Shown one piece after another: positions 44,889 to 56,754 of a stretch of 64,000 bases of DNA (within the stretch, counting starts at the first letter, position 1; the number at the start of each line of letters is the position of its first letter). The stretch is from Phocoena phocoena. Taxonomy: Eukaryota > Chordata > Mammalia > Artiodactyla > Phocoenidae. The position numbers and the translations under genes are program-made. The DNA lies in contig NC_089234.1 of the NCBI RefSeq assembly GCF_963924675.1, forward strand, positions 64,267,588 through 64,331,587. The letters are read 5' to 3'. The notes beneath the pieces were generated by a model. It did not search any database and was not told the DNA's origin. It saw only the letters and a program-made list of their open reading frames with translations.

Positions 44889-45769
44889 GCACTTTTTATG
44901 TAGTGTTCCCATTACTGATAGTTGTGTACCACCAGACATTTACTGAACAGTGTAGGGAGGATCAGGCTTGGGCGGGAGTGAGTTGAGGTTGTTGGCAATT
45001 TTTACTTTCTTACCAAAGTTGTTATTTTTTTGCTCCTAGGAACATTTTCCTTTCATTGTTCGGTGCTCCAAAATTCAGTGTGCTTCGTGGTAAAGTCCTT
45101 TAAGCCACAGACTATTAGCACTGTGAGCTGATGATTTAACATCCCTTCTTTCCTTGACTCTACTTGACCTCTAGCAGTTCCCCTGGCTTCGTGGGCTTAG
45201 TCATAGACAGAAATGGCATGTCATCGTGCTAATCCTGACTTCTCACTTTTGTGATTCTACAGTCTCAAACTGGGTCTTTCAAATAGGGATATCCCCTTTG
45301 ATTACTGTACCTATCCATGCCCTGTCTTAATTCTCTAATCAAAGGACGCTTGGACAGGAATTTCAGGGTCGTGGCACTTTTAGAGAAAATTACTTCTTGT
45401 TGAGGTGTGTATAGATTTTCACTTTCCTTTTTAAAAAATTTAGTCAAGATTTCATTTTATTTCTTTATTCGTAATTTGGGGTAATGCCAAGTTTCCTTGA
45501 AGATGGAGGAAATTTTGATTTTGAGTTTTTCTGTATTCCATTAGTTTTGATGGAAGGAAGTGACATAAACATGCATTTATTCTACCATATATTATAATAA
45601 ATCCTAGGAGATGGTAGGATGATGATGGGGATTCTCTTAGAGTTCTGTATAGTGTACAGAGTAAAGCATTGCTTACTTCTATCATGAGTGTGTATGTGCT
45701 TGTGTGTGTGTGTATGTGTGTTTATTAAGATGTAAAGAGGGTTGCTTGAGTTGAGGTTGAAAAGATGAG

Positions 45770-46690
45770 GAAGTATTTGTTGAGTGGCTATTGGGGAGGA
45801 GTACTCCAGGCAGAGGGAACAGAGTGAATAAAAGTTTAGGGGAATGAAAGAGTATGGTCCATTTAGAGAACTTCAAATTCTTTAGCATGAATTGAGTACA
45901 GGGAGGAGGTGTGTCAAAGACAAAGAAGAAGCTGGAGAGATAGGGCAAATTGCCTCGAGTCATTCAGTGGAGCCTGAACTTTATTGTGTCCAGATGAAGA
46001 ATCATTGAGGGTTTTAAGCAGGGAGTTGGTGTAACATTATCTTATTTTATATTAGAGACATCACTCTGGGAATAGTTTGGAGGGTGAATTGGAGGTTGTG
46101 AAAAACTAGAAGGGAGACCAGTTAGGGTATCATTGCAAAGTTTAAGTAAGTCTAACCAGGGTTGAACTGAGGAGGTACCAATGTGAATGGAGAGGAAATG
46201 GCCAATATAAGAAGAGTTAAGGAAGTAGAAGCTGTGTGACTTTTCCACTAATCTGATATGAAGAGAGAGGCAGAATGAAAGAAAATATTCTGGGATGACA
46301 TTCAAGTTATGGGTTGGGTGTGGGTGCCCACTGTGTGGTGATGTCATTAATCTAGATCAGAACTGAAGATGGCGGTAACAGGTTTTGAGGAAGAGATCAT
46401 GGAGTTCAGTTTTGAGGTGCCTGTGAGATGGCCCAGTGGGAAGTGGATCTGGGGACTCTGAAGCTCAGGTGAGAGGTCTGGACTGTTGAATCAGAGGCTG
46501 TAAGTTGAACTGAAACTCTAGGATGAGATTGTTCTGAAAGAACTATATAGTGTGGAGCAGAGACTAGCATGTAAGGGATGGATCCTGGGGTTTAGACCCC
46601 TAGTTAACAGGCGTTAGTAGATAAGGAGGAGCTAGTAAAAGATACTGGGAAAGAATGGCAGAAGGGTAGAAAGTGGTATTTTGAAGCCAG
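45770..46690 (-). repeat. L2-like ancient LINE, antisense
   Basis: Reads as antisense L2: actccaggcagagggaacag, gagggttttaagcagggagt, agagacatcactctgggaat, agggagaccagttagggtat, cagttttgaggtgcctgtga. Strongly diverged; boundaries approximate. Confidence 0.6.
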
Positions 46691-46699
46691 AGGAGAAAG

Positions 46700-48635
46700 T
46701 CTTTTGTTTATTATAGAAAGAATACTTAGCATGTGGGATGAGAAATGGTTAAATAGGGTTAATAGGTATATAGCTAGAGTTCCTGGAGAAAATTTTAAAA
46801 ACTAGTGGTAAAATAGTGAACTTGGATGGTTAGATTGAAGATTCTGGCAGATTTAAAACCTCTCTTCAGAGAATATGGAAGAATGGAAAACCAGGAGTCA
46901 GAGAAGCAGCTGAAGTTCTCAAAACAGTTATATACTATTGGTTTCCCCCAGTATATTAATAGATTTGTAGAAAAATGAATGTAGTGTTTTCAGAGACTTT
47001 GGTTTTATTTTCGCTATTATGATAAGCAGGCTCTTATTTATTTCTAAGTAATCAGAGAACAAAGAAGAAATGGGAATTTTTTTGCTTCACATTGAGGTTG
47101 ACAAGAATTCTACTTCTTTCACTATTTTCTGTTTTGTTCTCTGCTTTTTAAAAATACCAGACCTTAGGAGAATTCACATATATTTGAGCTGTCTTATAAT
47201 ATTATGGAGTGGAACTGACCCATAGGCCCACTGAACTTGCAGCAACAAAAGCTACTGTCACTTTCAAGGTGTATATGAAGGGCATGTTACTTCTGCCCTG
47301 GTTGCTTAAACTTGATGCTTATAGCTGAAGGTTATTCTTGTTGTGGGTGATTCAATGAAAGCTTCTCTGAGCTTTCACACACTAGATTATCTTCTTAGAG
47401 TTCAATTGGACTAATTTAGTTCTTTGGCTTTTTAAATAACAGGTAGGTAACATTTATGCTGGGCTTATATGAGATAGGATCTCAGTTCTGGTATAATTTT
47501 ATATGGTACAAAATGTCCTTAAATTGAAAGGCATTGCTACACAGAATAACCATGGGGCATTTTTGTCCTTTCTTCATACCTGCAATTTTGAAAATGTGTG
47601 CCATTGTGAAAGGCAGGGTGAGCTTTTAGTGTGAACTGGCATTTCATAAAATAACATAAAAGGTGTGTTATCAGAAGAGGGGTAATAAGGTCATCTTATA
47701 AAATTCTTATATACAATGTTACTTTTCAGTTAAATCAGAAATTGAATTACAACCTTTTGCTTTATTTTGGAGGGCCGTTAGACTTGACCAGCCATTCACT
47801 ACAAGAAGGATATAAGACCTAAATATAAGTAGAATCTGATGTTTTCCTTTGTTTTATTTCATATTAGTTAAGTCAGTCTTTTGGATTTTTTGTTTGTTTT
47901 CTGACGTTTTTTTGCAGCTGTCATTTAGGTTGTGTGTGGGGAAACAAGTTTTATTTTGGTTACTATGAACAGAGGAAGCAAACGTTTTAATTTAATTTGA
48001 GTCTTCTCATAAAGAATCTATAAAACTCATAATTTTGGGGGGGGAGCTCAATTTGATTATTTTTCAAAAAACACCAGTAAGATGACTATCCATAAGTTGT
48101 TAAAAAGAACTTCAGATGCTTCCAAGAAGTTTTTGAAAGTTTGAATCTCACATGCTAAAGATATTTACTTTTTATTGTGAAGTGTAACTTTTTTTATCGT
48201 GTTGAAACCCAGAATTCTTGGAAGTTAAGGAAATAAAAAGTTCAGAGTCTTGGGGATCTGGACATGTAGTGCATTTAACAATTGTAGCCCTAACTTTAGT
48301 GCATACCTTTTATGTATCACTCTGGAATTGCTTTCAAAGGGCTCAAGATCCTTTATGAGGCCGTTATGCATTAGGAATTTGTTTTTAAAGAGTATTTAGG
48401 CATGTTGCATTTCTAATTAATGCACATGTAGGAAATATGCCTTAGATTTTAAAGTCAAGAGATCCAATGAAATGAGTCACCAGAGGGAAGCTTTGTTTTA
48501 AGCCCTTTAGTTATGGGAACTAAGAGTGAAAGCATTCTTGCATTCTTGAATAATAATTACAAGTTCTATAGATGAAAGCAATATTTTTAACCTAAATGTA
48601 GACAAGTAGGTTCTGCTTTCCTGTTGAAAAGGGGG
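46700..48635. other. Intronic stretch with nothing recognised
   Basis: AT-rich; no element or frame could be supported. Confidence 0.55.
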
Positions 48636-48639
48636 TAAT

Positions 48640-48905
48640 AATATCAACTAATATTTGTTCAGACCTTAGTAGGTGTCTGAAGCATGGGTCAAGTTATGAC
48701 TTTTATATGGATTTAAAATTTTAATCTTCAAGATCCTTTTGAAGAGGGTACTCTTATTATTCTCATTTTACAGATGATAAAATTGATGTTTATTTAGGGA
48801 GGTTTACTAGCTTGTCTAAAGTCACCAGTGAGCAAGGAACAGAGCCTAGATTCTCACCCAGGCAGTCCAACTTCAAAGCCAGTGCTCTTAATTACTGAGA
48901 TCCAA
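48640..48905 (+). repeat. MIR SINE
   Basis: MIR core words: ttctcattttacagatgata, taaagtcaccagtgagcaag, cacccaggcagtccaacttc, gtgctcttaattactgagat. Confidence 0.85.
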
Positions 48906-49143
48906 TGGTGATGAAATGTAGGAGAATTTAGGAATCTTTATAAAGCAGACAATGGGAGTAGGGGAGCAGCAGTTTGTCTCACACTGGCATATTGCCCTGC
49001 TGAGGGGCTGAGTGGAGCTGAAATCTAGCCCTCCCTCTGCTGGACAAACTGGGGGCCTTCCTGCTAATACCTACTGGGCTATGTTTACCCTTTTTCTAAT
49101 TGGTCTGCCAGAAGAGCCATATTTTACTAGTTCAATCAAAGGC

Positions 49144-49357
49144 AAATTTTAAATTAATTAATTAATTAGGCTATGCTGGGTCTTAGTTGCGGCACACGGG
49201 ATCTTTAGTTGCGGCACATGGGATCTTTAGTTGTGGCATGTGAACTCTTATTGTGTCATGAGAACTCTTATTGTGGCATGTAGGATCTAGTTCCCTGACC
49301 AGGGGTTGCTGCATTGGGAGTGCAGAGTCTTAGCCACTGGACCACCAGGGAAGTCCC
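49144..49357 (-). mobile_element. CHR-type SINE, old copy
   Basis: (taat)n tail, gcggcacacgggatctttag motifs, and head ggaccaccagggaagtccc. Target duplication tcaaaggc at 49,136-49,143 and 49,358-49,365. Part of the B-box region is deleted near 49,303. Confidence 0.9.
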
Positions 49358-49369
49358 TCAAAGGCTAAT

Positions 49370-49870
49370 CTTAATTCTATAAACCTCTGAGTACCACTGC
49401 CTATATTTCCGCTCACTCACAATAGTCCTTTGACTCTGACCTGTCTCTTCCTGTCTGCTTCCTCCTTGGTTGTCTCATTCCATCCACCTTTATGTTGACA
49501 ACTCTGAAATTTGTATTTTCATCCCAGACTTCTCTCCCAAACTCTGCTCTCATATATCCAACTGCCTACTTAACATCTTCACTTGGATGTCTAACATGCA
49601 TCTCAAATTTATCATGTCCCAAACTGGGCTCTTCATCTTCCTGTTCCTTCTCTGCAGCAATCTCTACCTCAGTTACTGGCAACTCCATCCTTCCGGTTGC
49701 TTCAGACAAAAAACTTAAAGATATCTTGTGTTCTTTTTATCCTGTGTTCAATATGTCAGGAATTCCTATTGGCTCACAATATAGCTACAATCTGACCACT
49801 TCTGTATACTTCTGCCGCCACCACCCAGGTCATCAATATGCATTTTGTTGTGTTTTTGAGTATTTAAATT
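49370..49870 (+). repeat. L2-like ancient LINE, sense
   Basis: Words such as atatatccaactgcctactt, ttcacttggatgtctaacat, ctcagttactggcaactcca, atatgtcaggaattcctatt. It gives a 140-codon open frame at 49,492-49,914 without host homology. Confidence 0.6.
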
Positions 49871-49914
49871 GTTTATATACTTATTTATTTTCTCATGAAT
49901 GTAATGTTGAATGA

Positions 49915-51905
49915 TCACAAAAATAATTTTAATAAAAACAGTAAAGAAATATACATATACTCTTGCATGGAAACCTATAAACTTAAGGAAAAAATAATAA
50001 CAGAGAGCATTTGAATGAGGGGAAAAAAGAGGGGAAAAGAGAAGTAATTTTGTTATAGAAGCTTGGAAGTCTTCTCCTAAAAGTGGAAGAACTGATGACT
50101 TTTTACCCTACCTCTGTGTCAACTGCATGTCTTAGAAGATTGAGGAAACAATGAAAGAGCAAATCTGACCAAAAAGAAAGAACTTGGTGATATGGAGTTC
50201 TAGAAAGTTTGGGCAGGCTGATCCTTAGCATTTGTAGTGAGCAGATTGAAAGTATAAAATGGAGGCCTGCATACCATACTTACATATGTAAAAGCTACAA
50301 GTCAAGCTAACAAGCTACTAAAGTAGGTTCTATCCTCCTATCTTTCTACCTTGAGAAATATACCTTCAAAATGACCTGGAAGGATAGATCTGTATTTAGA
50401 ATTCTTGTACTCTTTGAAATTTCTTGTTAGAATGAGGTGGTGGATGGGGAGCTCACCCCTGACCTTGATGGTCAGCTTCCTTTTCTTTCTACTTGTGGCT
50501 CTGTCTTGCACTTGAGAGGCCTTGGGTACATGCAAGTGGACAGCCCAGCTTGCATGTCCAAGCTCCATACATACTCATCAGCAAACAGCTGCCTCTTGGC
50601 TACCTCTCAGGTATAAGGAATGGGCATGTTGTAATTCACTCTTGGAAGGATGGATTGCAGGAAGAGGCTGGCATAGGTACTGGAAGTAGGCTTGGGCTGA
50701 TTGAGCAGAGAGTTGGGGGTACTGGATATCCTGAGTGTGTCAGAAAGGGTACATATGGGCTCTGGGAGGACACATCACCTTGGTCTCATGTACTCTTCCA
50801 AAGCATGATTGAATGTGTGTCCCCCATGACCTCTCAGAGTTAACTGCATTTAAAAATGAAATGCTTGTTAAGTAAATGAATTTAAAATTGCTATAAGCTC
50901 GATTTAAAGCAAGGAATAAAGTAGAGTAAAGAAAATTCAGGCATTATGGACAAAGACAACTTGGGGAGACGGGAAGGATCCACATGGGTACTTTGTTCTG
51001 CCTTAAGGACTATCCCTAGAGCCCTCTATTACTGCTGTCAAGAGATTTGTTTTCCTCCCTTTGATTCTGAAAACTGGGATTTTAATCTAGTCTGCCTGTC
51101 TCCAAACCTGTACCTTTCCTACTTTATGAAACTGTCTCTATTGGATAGAAGTTGAAAAGTGGCAGAATTCAACTCAGCATAAGGAAGAACTTTATAAAAG
51201 TAATCACTGGCATCTAATGGTATAGTGAGCATCTCATTTCTATTCATCCAAGCCCAGTACATTGTTGAAATGAAGGACGCTGTAGGAGGTGTCCTTGAAT
51301 TGTTTGGGAGGTACTTTCTAACTCTTAAAATTTTGTGGATTATAAAATGCAAACGCCTTGGGGTATAATATCCACACCCTAGTAGAATTTTTGTTTTGGA
51401 TTCACATTGTGTTATTGCTACAAGAGGTCTAACAATTTGTCGGACTTTGACCTTGCTTTGACTTCATTTGCAAAATTCTACAGTTTTCTGCCTATTGTTA
51501 CCTTGATCTCCAAATCAATTTCCTGAGTTGACTAGAAAATGTTTCGATACTATACACAAAGTGATTAGTATGTATTAGTGTTTTTAATAGTATAGTCAAT
51601 TTTGGAGTATATAGTTGTATTTAAATGCTTTAAATTATTAGATTTGTCATAATTATTTCCTTTGAAACTTTCAGCATAATTATCTTTGTTTTTAATATCA
51701 AACTTTGCTGAAAACACATGAAAGAATTATAAATATTATGAGTATATTTGATTATAAGCATATTTGAAATTCACTATTTTGACTATGTACAAATTTCTAT
51801 GGTAAGTCACTGGGAACAGTCTTTGGCAGATTCCTGTTATTCTCAAGAATACTTCACATATCCATTTTTGCAGTAAGAGAATCATGGAGTGTAGCCATGT
51901 GGCAT
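49915..51905. other. Intronic stretch with nothing recognised
   Basis: Contains one chance frame of 116 codons at 50,493-50,843 with no recognisable domain. Confidence 0.55.
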
Positions 51906-51980
51906 ATATTGGGTTGGCCAAAAAGTGCCTTTGGTTTTTAAGTAAAAATAAAAACACGTTTTTCATTTTCACCAAGAACT

Positions 51981-53015
51981 TTATTGAACAACGTATTCAC
52001 CCTTTTGTTCTACTACCTTCTGCCATTTTTTAGGCAACTTCATAATTCCGTCTTCCCAAAACTTTTAATCTTTTTGAGCAAAGAACTGTTCCAGGTGCCT
52101 TTTATAGTCTTCCAGGGAATTGAAATTTTTTTCCATTAAGAGAATTTTGTAAAGACCGAAATAAATGGAAATCTGAAGGTGCAATGTCTGGTGAATACGG
52201 CAGATGAATCAGAACTTCCCAGCCAAGCTGTAACAGTTTTTGCCTTGTCGTCAAAGAAGCATGCAGTCTTGTGTTATCCTGATGGAAGATTATGAGCTTT
52301 CTGTTGACTAATTCTGGACGCTTTTCGTCATGTGCTGTTTTCTATTGGTCTACTTGGGAGCAAGTAGACCAATAGAAATTAATTGTTTGGTTTTCCAGAA
52401 GGAGCTCATAATAGAAGACTACCTTCCAATCCCACCATATACACAACATCACCTTCTTTGGATGAAGACCGGCCTTTGGTGTGGTTGGTGGTGGTTCATT
52501 TCGCTTGCTCCACGATCTCTTCCATTCCACACTATTGTACAGTATCCAGTTTTTCATTACTGGTCACAGTTTGTTTCAAAAATGGAACATTTTCATTACG
52601 TTTAAGTAGAGAATTGCATGAGGAAAAATGGTCAAGAAGGTTTTTTTCGCTTAACTTATGTGGAACCCAAACATCAAAGCAATGAACATAACCAAGCTGG
52701 TGCAAATGATTTTCAGCGCTTGATTTGGATATTTTGAGTATGTCGGCTGTCTCCCACGTGGTATAACATTGATTGTTCTCAGTTAATGTCTCTATTTTAT
52801 CGCTGTCAACTTCAACTGGTCTGCCCGGCCATGGAGCATCGTACAGCAAGAAATCTGCAGCACGAAACCTCACAAACCACTTTTGACATGTTTGATCATT
52901 CACAGCACCTTCTCCATACACCGCACAAATCTTTTTTTTGCATTTCGGTTGTTTTTTTACTTTTCTTGAAATAATAAAGCATAACATGCTGAAAATGTTG
53001 CCTTTTTTCTTCCAT
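51981..53015 (-). pseudogene. Mariner transposase pseudogene
   Basis: The reading region starts at an ATG at 53,013-53,015 (MEEKRQHFQHVMLYYF) and reaches a stop at 51,981-51,983 after GEYVVQ. That is about 345 codons, the usual length of mariner transposases. The N-terminal helix-turn-helix half is readable (VNDQTCQKWFVRF, then DAPWPGRPVEVDS, ISKSSAENHLHQLGY). There is a frameshift in an A-run near 52,931. The first catalytic aspartate position reads Asn (codon AAT on the minus strand, 52,556-52,558), followed at once by a one-base deletion. After the WKRSWSKRNEPPPTTPKAG segment, a stop lies beside a hairpin at 52,339-52,378. Several independent lesions make it certainly inactive. Confidence 0.9.
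52339..52378. repeat. Perfect 18-bp inverted repeat with 4-base loop
   Basis: The arm at 52,339-52,356 (TTTCTATTGGTCTACTTG) is the exact complement of 52,361-52,378, separated by GGAG. The right arm corresponds to normal transposase coding sequence (minus strand reading SQVDQ). The left arm replaces what should be ordinary coding sequence just before it, so the palindrome is secondary. Confidence 0.95.
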
Positions 53016-53755
53016 CTTCAATATTAAAATGGCTACACAAAAATACACCAATTTTGATGTCCTTTTTAAAATGCACGCTGATACGACAGCTGTCACATAC
53101 AATCTAACAAAATTGTTTTGAATGAAGTTAAAGACAACTAAGTGCTACTAGAGCCATCTTATGGAAAAAACCGAACAGACCTTTTGGCCAGCCCAATATT
53201 TGGAGAGCAGTAAGACTTCTAGGTTCTATAGTATTTGCCTCTATTTAAAAAAATTGTTATTACTAATCTAAGAATTAGATTACATTAAGATAAGAGCCAA
53301 TAAGGAAGATTTTTTGTTATAGGGTGGCTCTGTTTGTGCATCTCTCTCAGCACATGTATCAGATATATGGTGTGGAAAGGCCTTGGTGAAGCACTGATCT
53401 TTTTAGTTACATGTACACAAAGACATCATTATTATCTTTGGTTATACACAGTAACACATTTATGGATCCAGGGGAAGGGTCCAGTGAGTGGGAGAGGTTG
53501 AAGAGCAAAGATATGCTGATTTTATGGAACTAGACCAGTGGGAGTTGAGAAAGTGTCAGAGAAGAATGGGGGTAGATTCTCAGGGGAAGAAGTTGGGAGG
53601 GAACATGGGCCCTACCCTGAGATTCTGATTTCCCTTTGAGGTTGGAGGCATAGGTATAGGAAAAAGAACAATCTTCTTTCCTAGAATCACTGAGAGTGAG
53701 AGGAGTCTTAAAAGGACTGATTCTGGATTAAAGAGACACCATGAAAATGTGTCCT

Positions 53756-53800
53756 CATTCATTCATTCATTCTTTCACTCATTCATCTATCCATCCATAG
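53756..53800. repeat. (CATT)n simple repeat
   Basis: cattcattcattcattcttt followed by degenerate catccatc units. Confidence 0.9.
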
Positions 53801-54523
53801 TCCATTCATAGAATCAACCAGTCAACTAAAAACAAAACAATTATCTGCCCTTATATCTAAAATAATAAATAGAGAAACTAAAGTAAAAGTAATACATTCT
53901 AATTCTTTTTTGTTTTAGTTTCAATGAGTATTGTAGGGAATATCAAGATATTTTCTAGGGGCAGATTCTTATGTTCTCTTAGCCTGCAAGTATAGGAAAC
54001 TTTGAAAGAAAATAGGTAACAGTTAAATGGAAAGATTTGTGCATTGATAGTAACACACATTCCTGTAGACTCTAAGTTTATTTTTAATAGGCTAAGTTAT
54101 ATATAGGATAGATGTGTTTCTTACTGTTTATCTCCGTGAACCTTCAGTAAATACTTGCTGGGTGATTATTGACTGTGAACAAGTTAATACAAATCTGTGG
54201 GCTTAGTGATTTGGGTAATAGTCTTCACGGCGGATGTGTTACTTTGGATATGTTGTGAAATTCCACATATGGTCGTTTGATATATATATGTATTCTTATG
54301 CAAAAATCTCACTGCATCGACTTTTAAGATTAATGTTCATGTCTTAAAGAATGGCTTGCAATGTTTTTCTTATTTTGTCTTGCTCAAATATCAATGCCTT
54401 CTCAGATTTGTCATTTTATAATAACGATGCCAATTTATATTAGTTTTTTTTCTGTACAGGAAAGTAAATTGCCTCGAACTTTCTTCTCCAAATCAAAACC
54501 CTCAAACAATTCCCCCAGACAAA

Positions 54524-54557
54524 TAGAGACGTAGCACCTGTAGAGACGTAGCACCTG
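54524..54557. repeat. 17-bp tandem duplication
   Basis: tagagacgtagcacctg occurs twice without spacer, about 450 bp upstream of the CTNNA3 coding exon. Near-identity points to a recent slippage event. Confidence 0.93.
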
Positions 54558-54987
54558 TCTTCCAAATTCCTACCTGATTCCTCATCTGAGTTGTCATTAA
54601 CAATAGGCAAAATATGGGCTCTGGCTCTCTCAGTGCTATGAGTTCATGGAAGTCAAAGCACTTGCTTGCTGTAAGATATGTCTCACCAACTCAGCCATTC
54701 TTTTTCACTTAAGACTCCTGATCAAATGCAAAGTCACCTTGGCTGGTTATTATTTCAGTCATGAACATACTAGCGTAGATTAATTTGTCAGAGGACCTAA
54801 GCCCAGAAGCATGACCTAAGAGAACAGTTGGGGAATATCTTGTTTCTCTGTAGGTGGACTTGGCACCCTGGTCCTCTGAGGGCTACAACTGATAGCAGGA
54901 GGAGGTGCTTGAATACTAATCTCATGTACACTATGATTTTCATTAGTGCTTTCCTTTAGAAAGTATTTTTCTTTATTAATAAGTGTC

Positions 54988-55010
54988 TTTTTGTTTTTGT
55001 GCCCAGGCAG
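54988..55010 (+). other. CTNNA3: Splice acceptor of the CTNNA3 first coding exon
   Basis: A T-rich tract (tgtctttttgtttttgtgcc) runs into two possible AG acceptors, at 55,005-55,006 (cccag) and 55,009-55,010 (gcag). Either leaves only a few bases of 5' UTR before the ATG at 55,013. The first has the better consensus. A possible branch-point motif (attaat) lies about 30 bases upstream. Which AG is used cannot be decided from sequence alone. Confidence 0.8.
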
Positions 55011-55012
55011 TC

Positions 55013-55111
55013 ATGTCAGCTGAAACACCAATCACACTGAATGTCAATCCTCAGGATCTGCAGGTCCAGACATTCACCGTAGAGAAGCTGCTGGAGCCTC
55101 TCATAATCCAG
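55013..55111 (+). CDS. CTNNA3: CTNNA3 (alphaT-catenin) first coding exon, residues 1-33
   Basis: This exon encodes the first 33 residues of alphaT-catenin, the alpha-catenin that links beta-catenin/plakoglobin-bound cadherins to actin, best known from cardiomyocyte intercalated discs. Translation from the ATG gives MSAETPITLNVNPQ, then QVQTFTVEKLLEPLIIQ, where the CTNNA3 start is distinguishable from CTNNA1 and CTNNA2. The frame is exactly 33 codons and ends on CAG followed by GTATTA, so the intron is phase 0, as expected for the alpha-catenin family, whose next exon starts with VTTLVN. A pyrimidine-rich acceptor lies just upstream. The frame stays open into the intron to about 55,294, but that tail has no catenin similarity. 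From memory, human has Ile-Asp where this has Val-Asn at residues 11-12, which needs an alignment. The rest of the roughly 895-residue protein lies outside the window. Confidence 0.95.
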
Positions 55112-55117
55112 GTATTA
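55109..55117 (+). other. CTNNA3: Splice donor after the CTNNA3 first coding exon
   Basis: CAG|GTATTA follows codon 33 in phase 0. The exon-side CAG and intron GTA fit the donor consensus, and the position matches the conserved first coding-exon boundary of alpha-catenins. Confidence 0.85.
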
Positions 55118-55339
55118 ATACCATGGAAATTACAACATTTAGTAACTGAAAAAGAACTAAAAAACATAGGAAAAATAGATAATGAACTAAGATTTGATTT
55201 TTGTAGAATGAATATGTTATCTAAAATTGTCCTTCAAAATGTTTTTAAAGTGTACAAAAGTATGTATTTAGTAATAGTAATGATAAAATTCTGAAAGTTC
55301 CTCCCCAGATTCTCTTTTAAAAGCAACAGAAGTAATAAT

Positions 55340-55515
55340 ATGCGTATGAAATTTTCAAAGTAACTTTATGTAAATTATCTTGTTTGATAGTCATGAAAAC
55401 TGAGTGAGGCAGGCAGCATGGTTAAAACCATCCTTGTTACGTAGATGAGGAAACAGCCTAGAGAATTTCAGTAACTTGCCCCAAAGCACATGGTGGCTCA
55501 TTTGTCAAATAGGAA
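55340..55515 (+). repeat. Degenerate MIR
   Basis: MIR-like words in intron 2: gtagatgaggaaacagccta, agtaacttgccccaaagcac. Confidence 0.6.
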
Positions 55516-56479
55516 ATTATTTTTGAAATACCAAAATGTATGAGAAAAGCAGATATTTAAGGCATTCTGTGATAAAGTCTTTCATAAAGTCAATAATTCC
55601 TTGATAATATGCATAATGATTCTCTGACTTATTTATTATGTAAGCCCAGAGTTTATCCATTGGCTTTTCTTAAAGCAGAGCTTGGAGAAACTTATACTAT
55701 AATATAGATTTAAATGTCTTGATTTTAACCCAAAATTTGCGAGGAAACCCCCCTTTAGGCCACCTTACGTCATACGTCCTAAGACAGATTGTCCCTTTTT
55801 CTAAGGCCTTGAAGTACTCAAGGGTTTCTTAAGTGAGAATCAACAGTGACCTTACCTCTGATAATTTAAAAATCTGCTTGTCTTCTTTGTGAGGTGGATG
55901 GTGGGGAGGGGAGTAGCTCTGAGAATAGGCTTTGTACACTTTTTTACTTAGCACAGTCGATATCTCCTACTGGAAAGACAATTCAAAACAAGTGCCTCAC
56001 TGATGATAGCTTAGTCATGAACTTTGGCATCTAAAAGACACTAATATCTGGTATGAAATTGCTATTAGATGATTCTGAGACTCCACTGAAGTCCCTATCT
56101 TAGCCACCCACAGAATGGTTTCATGTTAAAAAGAAACAAACATGTTCATTGTTTTTCTAATAGAGTTCACTAAAAAAATAGGAAAAGCAAAACAAAACAA
56201 AACAAAAACCCAATGAAAAACCAGAAAATAAAAAAATACAATTTTAACAGTAAGAGGTAAACATTAATATTGTGATTCATGTACTTCCAGTACAGTAAAA
56301 TTATGGGTGATTTTTGTTATCTTCTTAGTACTTTATATTAAAGAATGTAGGTATATCTTAAATATATAAAGCATATATATATGTACAAGGTAGAGATGGT
56401 ACTGTATATATAGCTTTTATCTCATTATAGCTTTTATCTCATTCTTCTATTTAAAATGATATTTTAATAATTTCTTCAT

Positions 56480-56660
56480 TCTTTGTAAGAATGAGATTTA
56501 ACAAAACTGCTGTTAAATTATCCTTTATATGGCTGCACCATAGTTTTTTAAAGTAGCTTCTCGTTTTTGGACATTTAGGTTGTTTCAGTTTTTTACCATT
56601 ATAAATAATGCTCTTCTGAACATCTTTGTACAAAAATTTTTGTCATCCGTTCAAATTGTT
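56480..56660 (-). repeat. Ancient L1-like remnant
   Basis: Antisense-type words ggacatttaggttgtttcag, attataaataatgctcttct. Confidence 0.4.
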
Positions 56661-56754
56661 TCCTTAGAATTAGTTACTAAATGTAAAAATAAGTGGCCAA
56701 GATAAGAGAATTCTTATGCTTTTTCATATATATTACCAAGTGTTTTGGAGAAGG

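Larger units (their letters stand above)
51909..53196 (-). mobile_element. Full-length mariner (Tc1/mariner) DNA transposon, dead
   Basis: A 1,288-bp element is bounded by inverted repeats (ttgggttggccaaaaagt at the left; the complement of ccttttggccagcccaa at the right) and flanked by TA on both sides (51,907-51,908 and 53,197-53,198), the hallmark of mariner insertion. It resembles the mariner family known from cetartiodactyl genomes. The transposase lies on the minus strand and is disabled. The intact ends and TA duplication show a simple cut-and-paste insertion 1.8 kb upstream of the CTNNA3 coding exon. Confidence 0.93.
53200..54980. other. CTNNA3: Intron immediately upstream of the CTNNA3 coding exon
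   Basis: Holds a CATT repeat and a 17-bp tandem duplication; otherwise nothing recognised. Confidence 0.6.
1..55006 (+). other. CTNNA3: CTNNA3 intron 1 or 5' flank
   Basis: Everything upstream of the ATG exon lacks any other recognisable host exon. CTNNA3 is one of the largest mammalian genes and has very long introns, so an intronic placement is expected. The non-coding first exon and promoter were not identified, so part of this could be 5' flank. The stretch is dominated by L1 and CHR SINEs listed separately. Confidence 0.75.

Noticed and set aside
49492..49914. 140-codon open frame
   Set aside because: Falls on an L2-like repeat and has no start-context or domain support.
50493..50843. 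116-codon + strand open frame
   Set aside because: No recognisable domain, splice context or conservation evidence; treated as chance.
54983..55294. 103-codon frame read as a complete small protein
   Set aside because: It is the CTNNA3 exon plus read-through into both introns; only 55,013-55,111 is coding.
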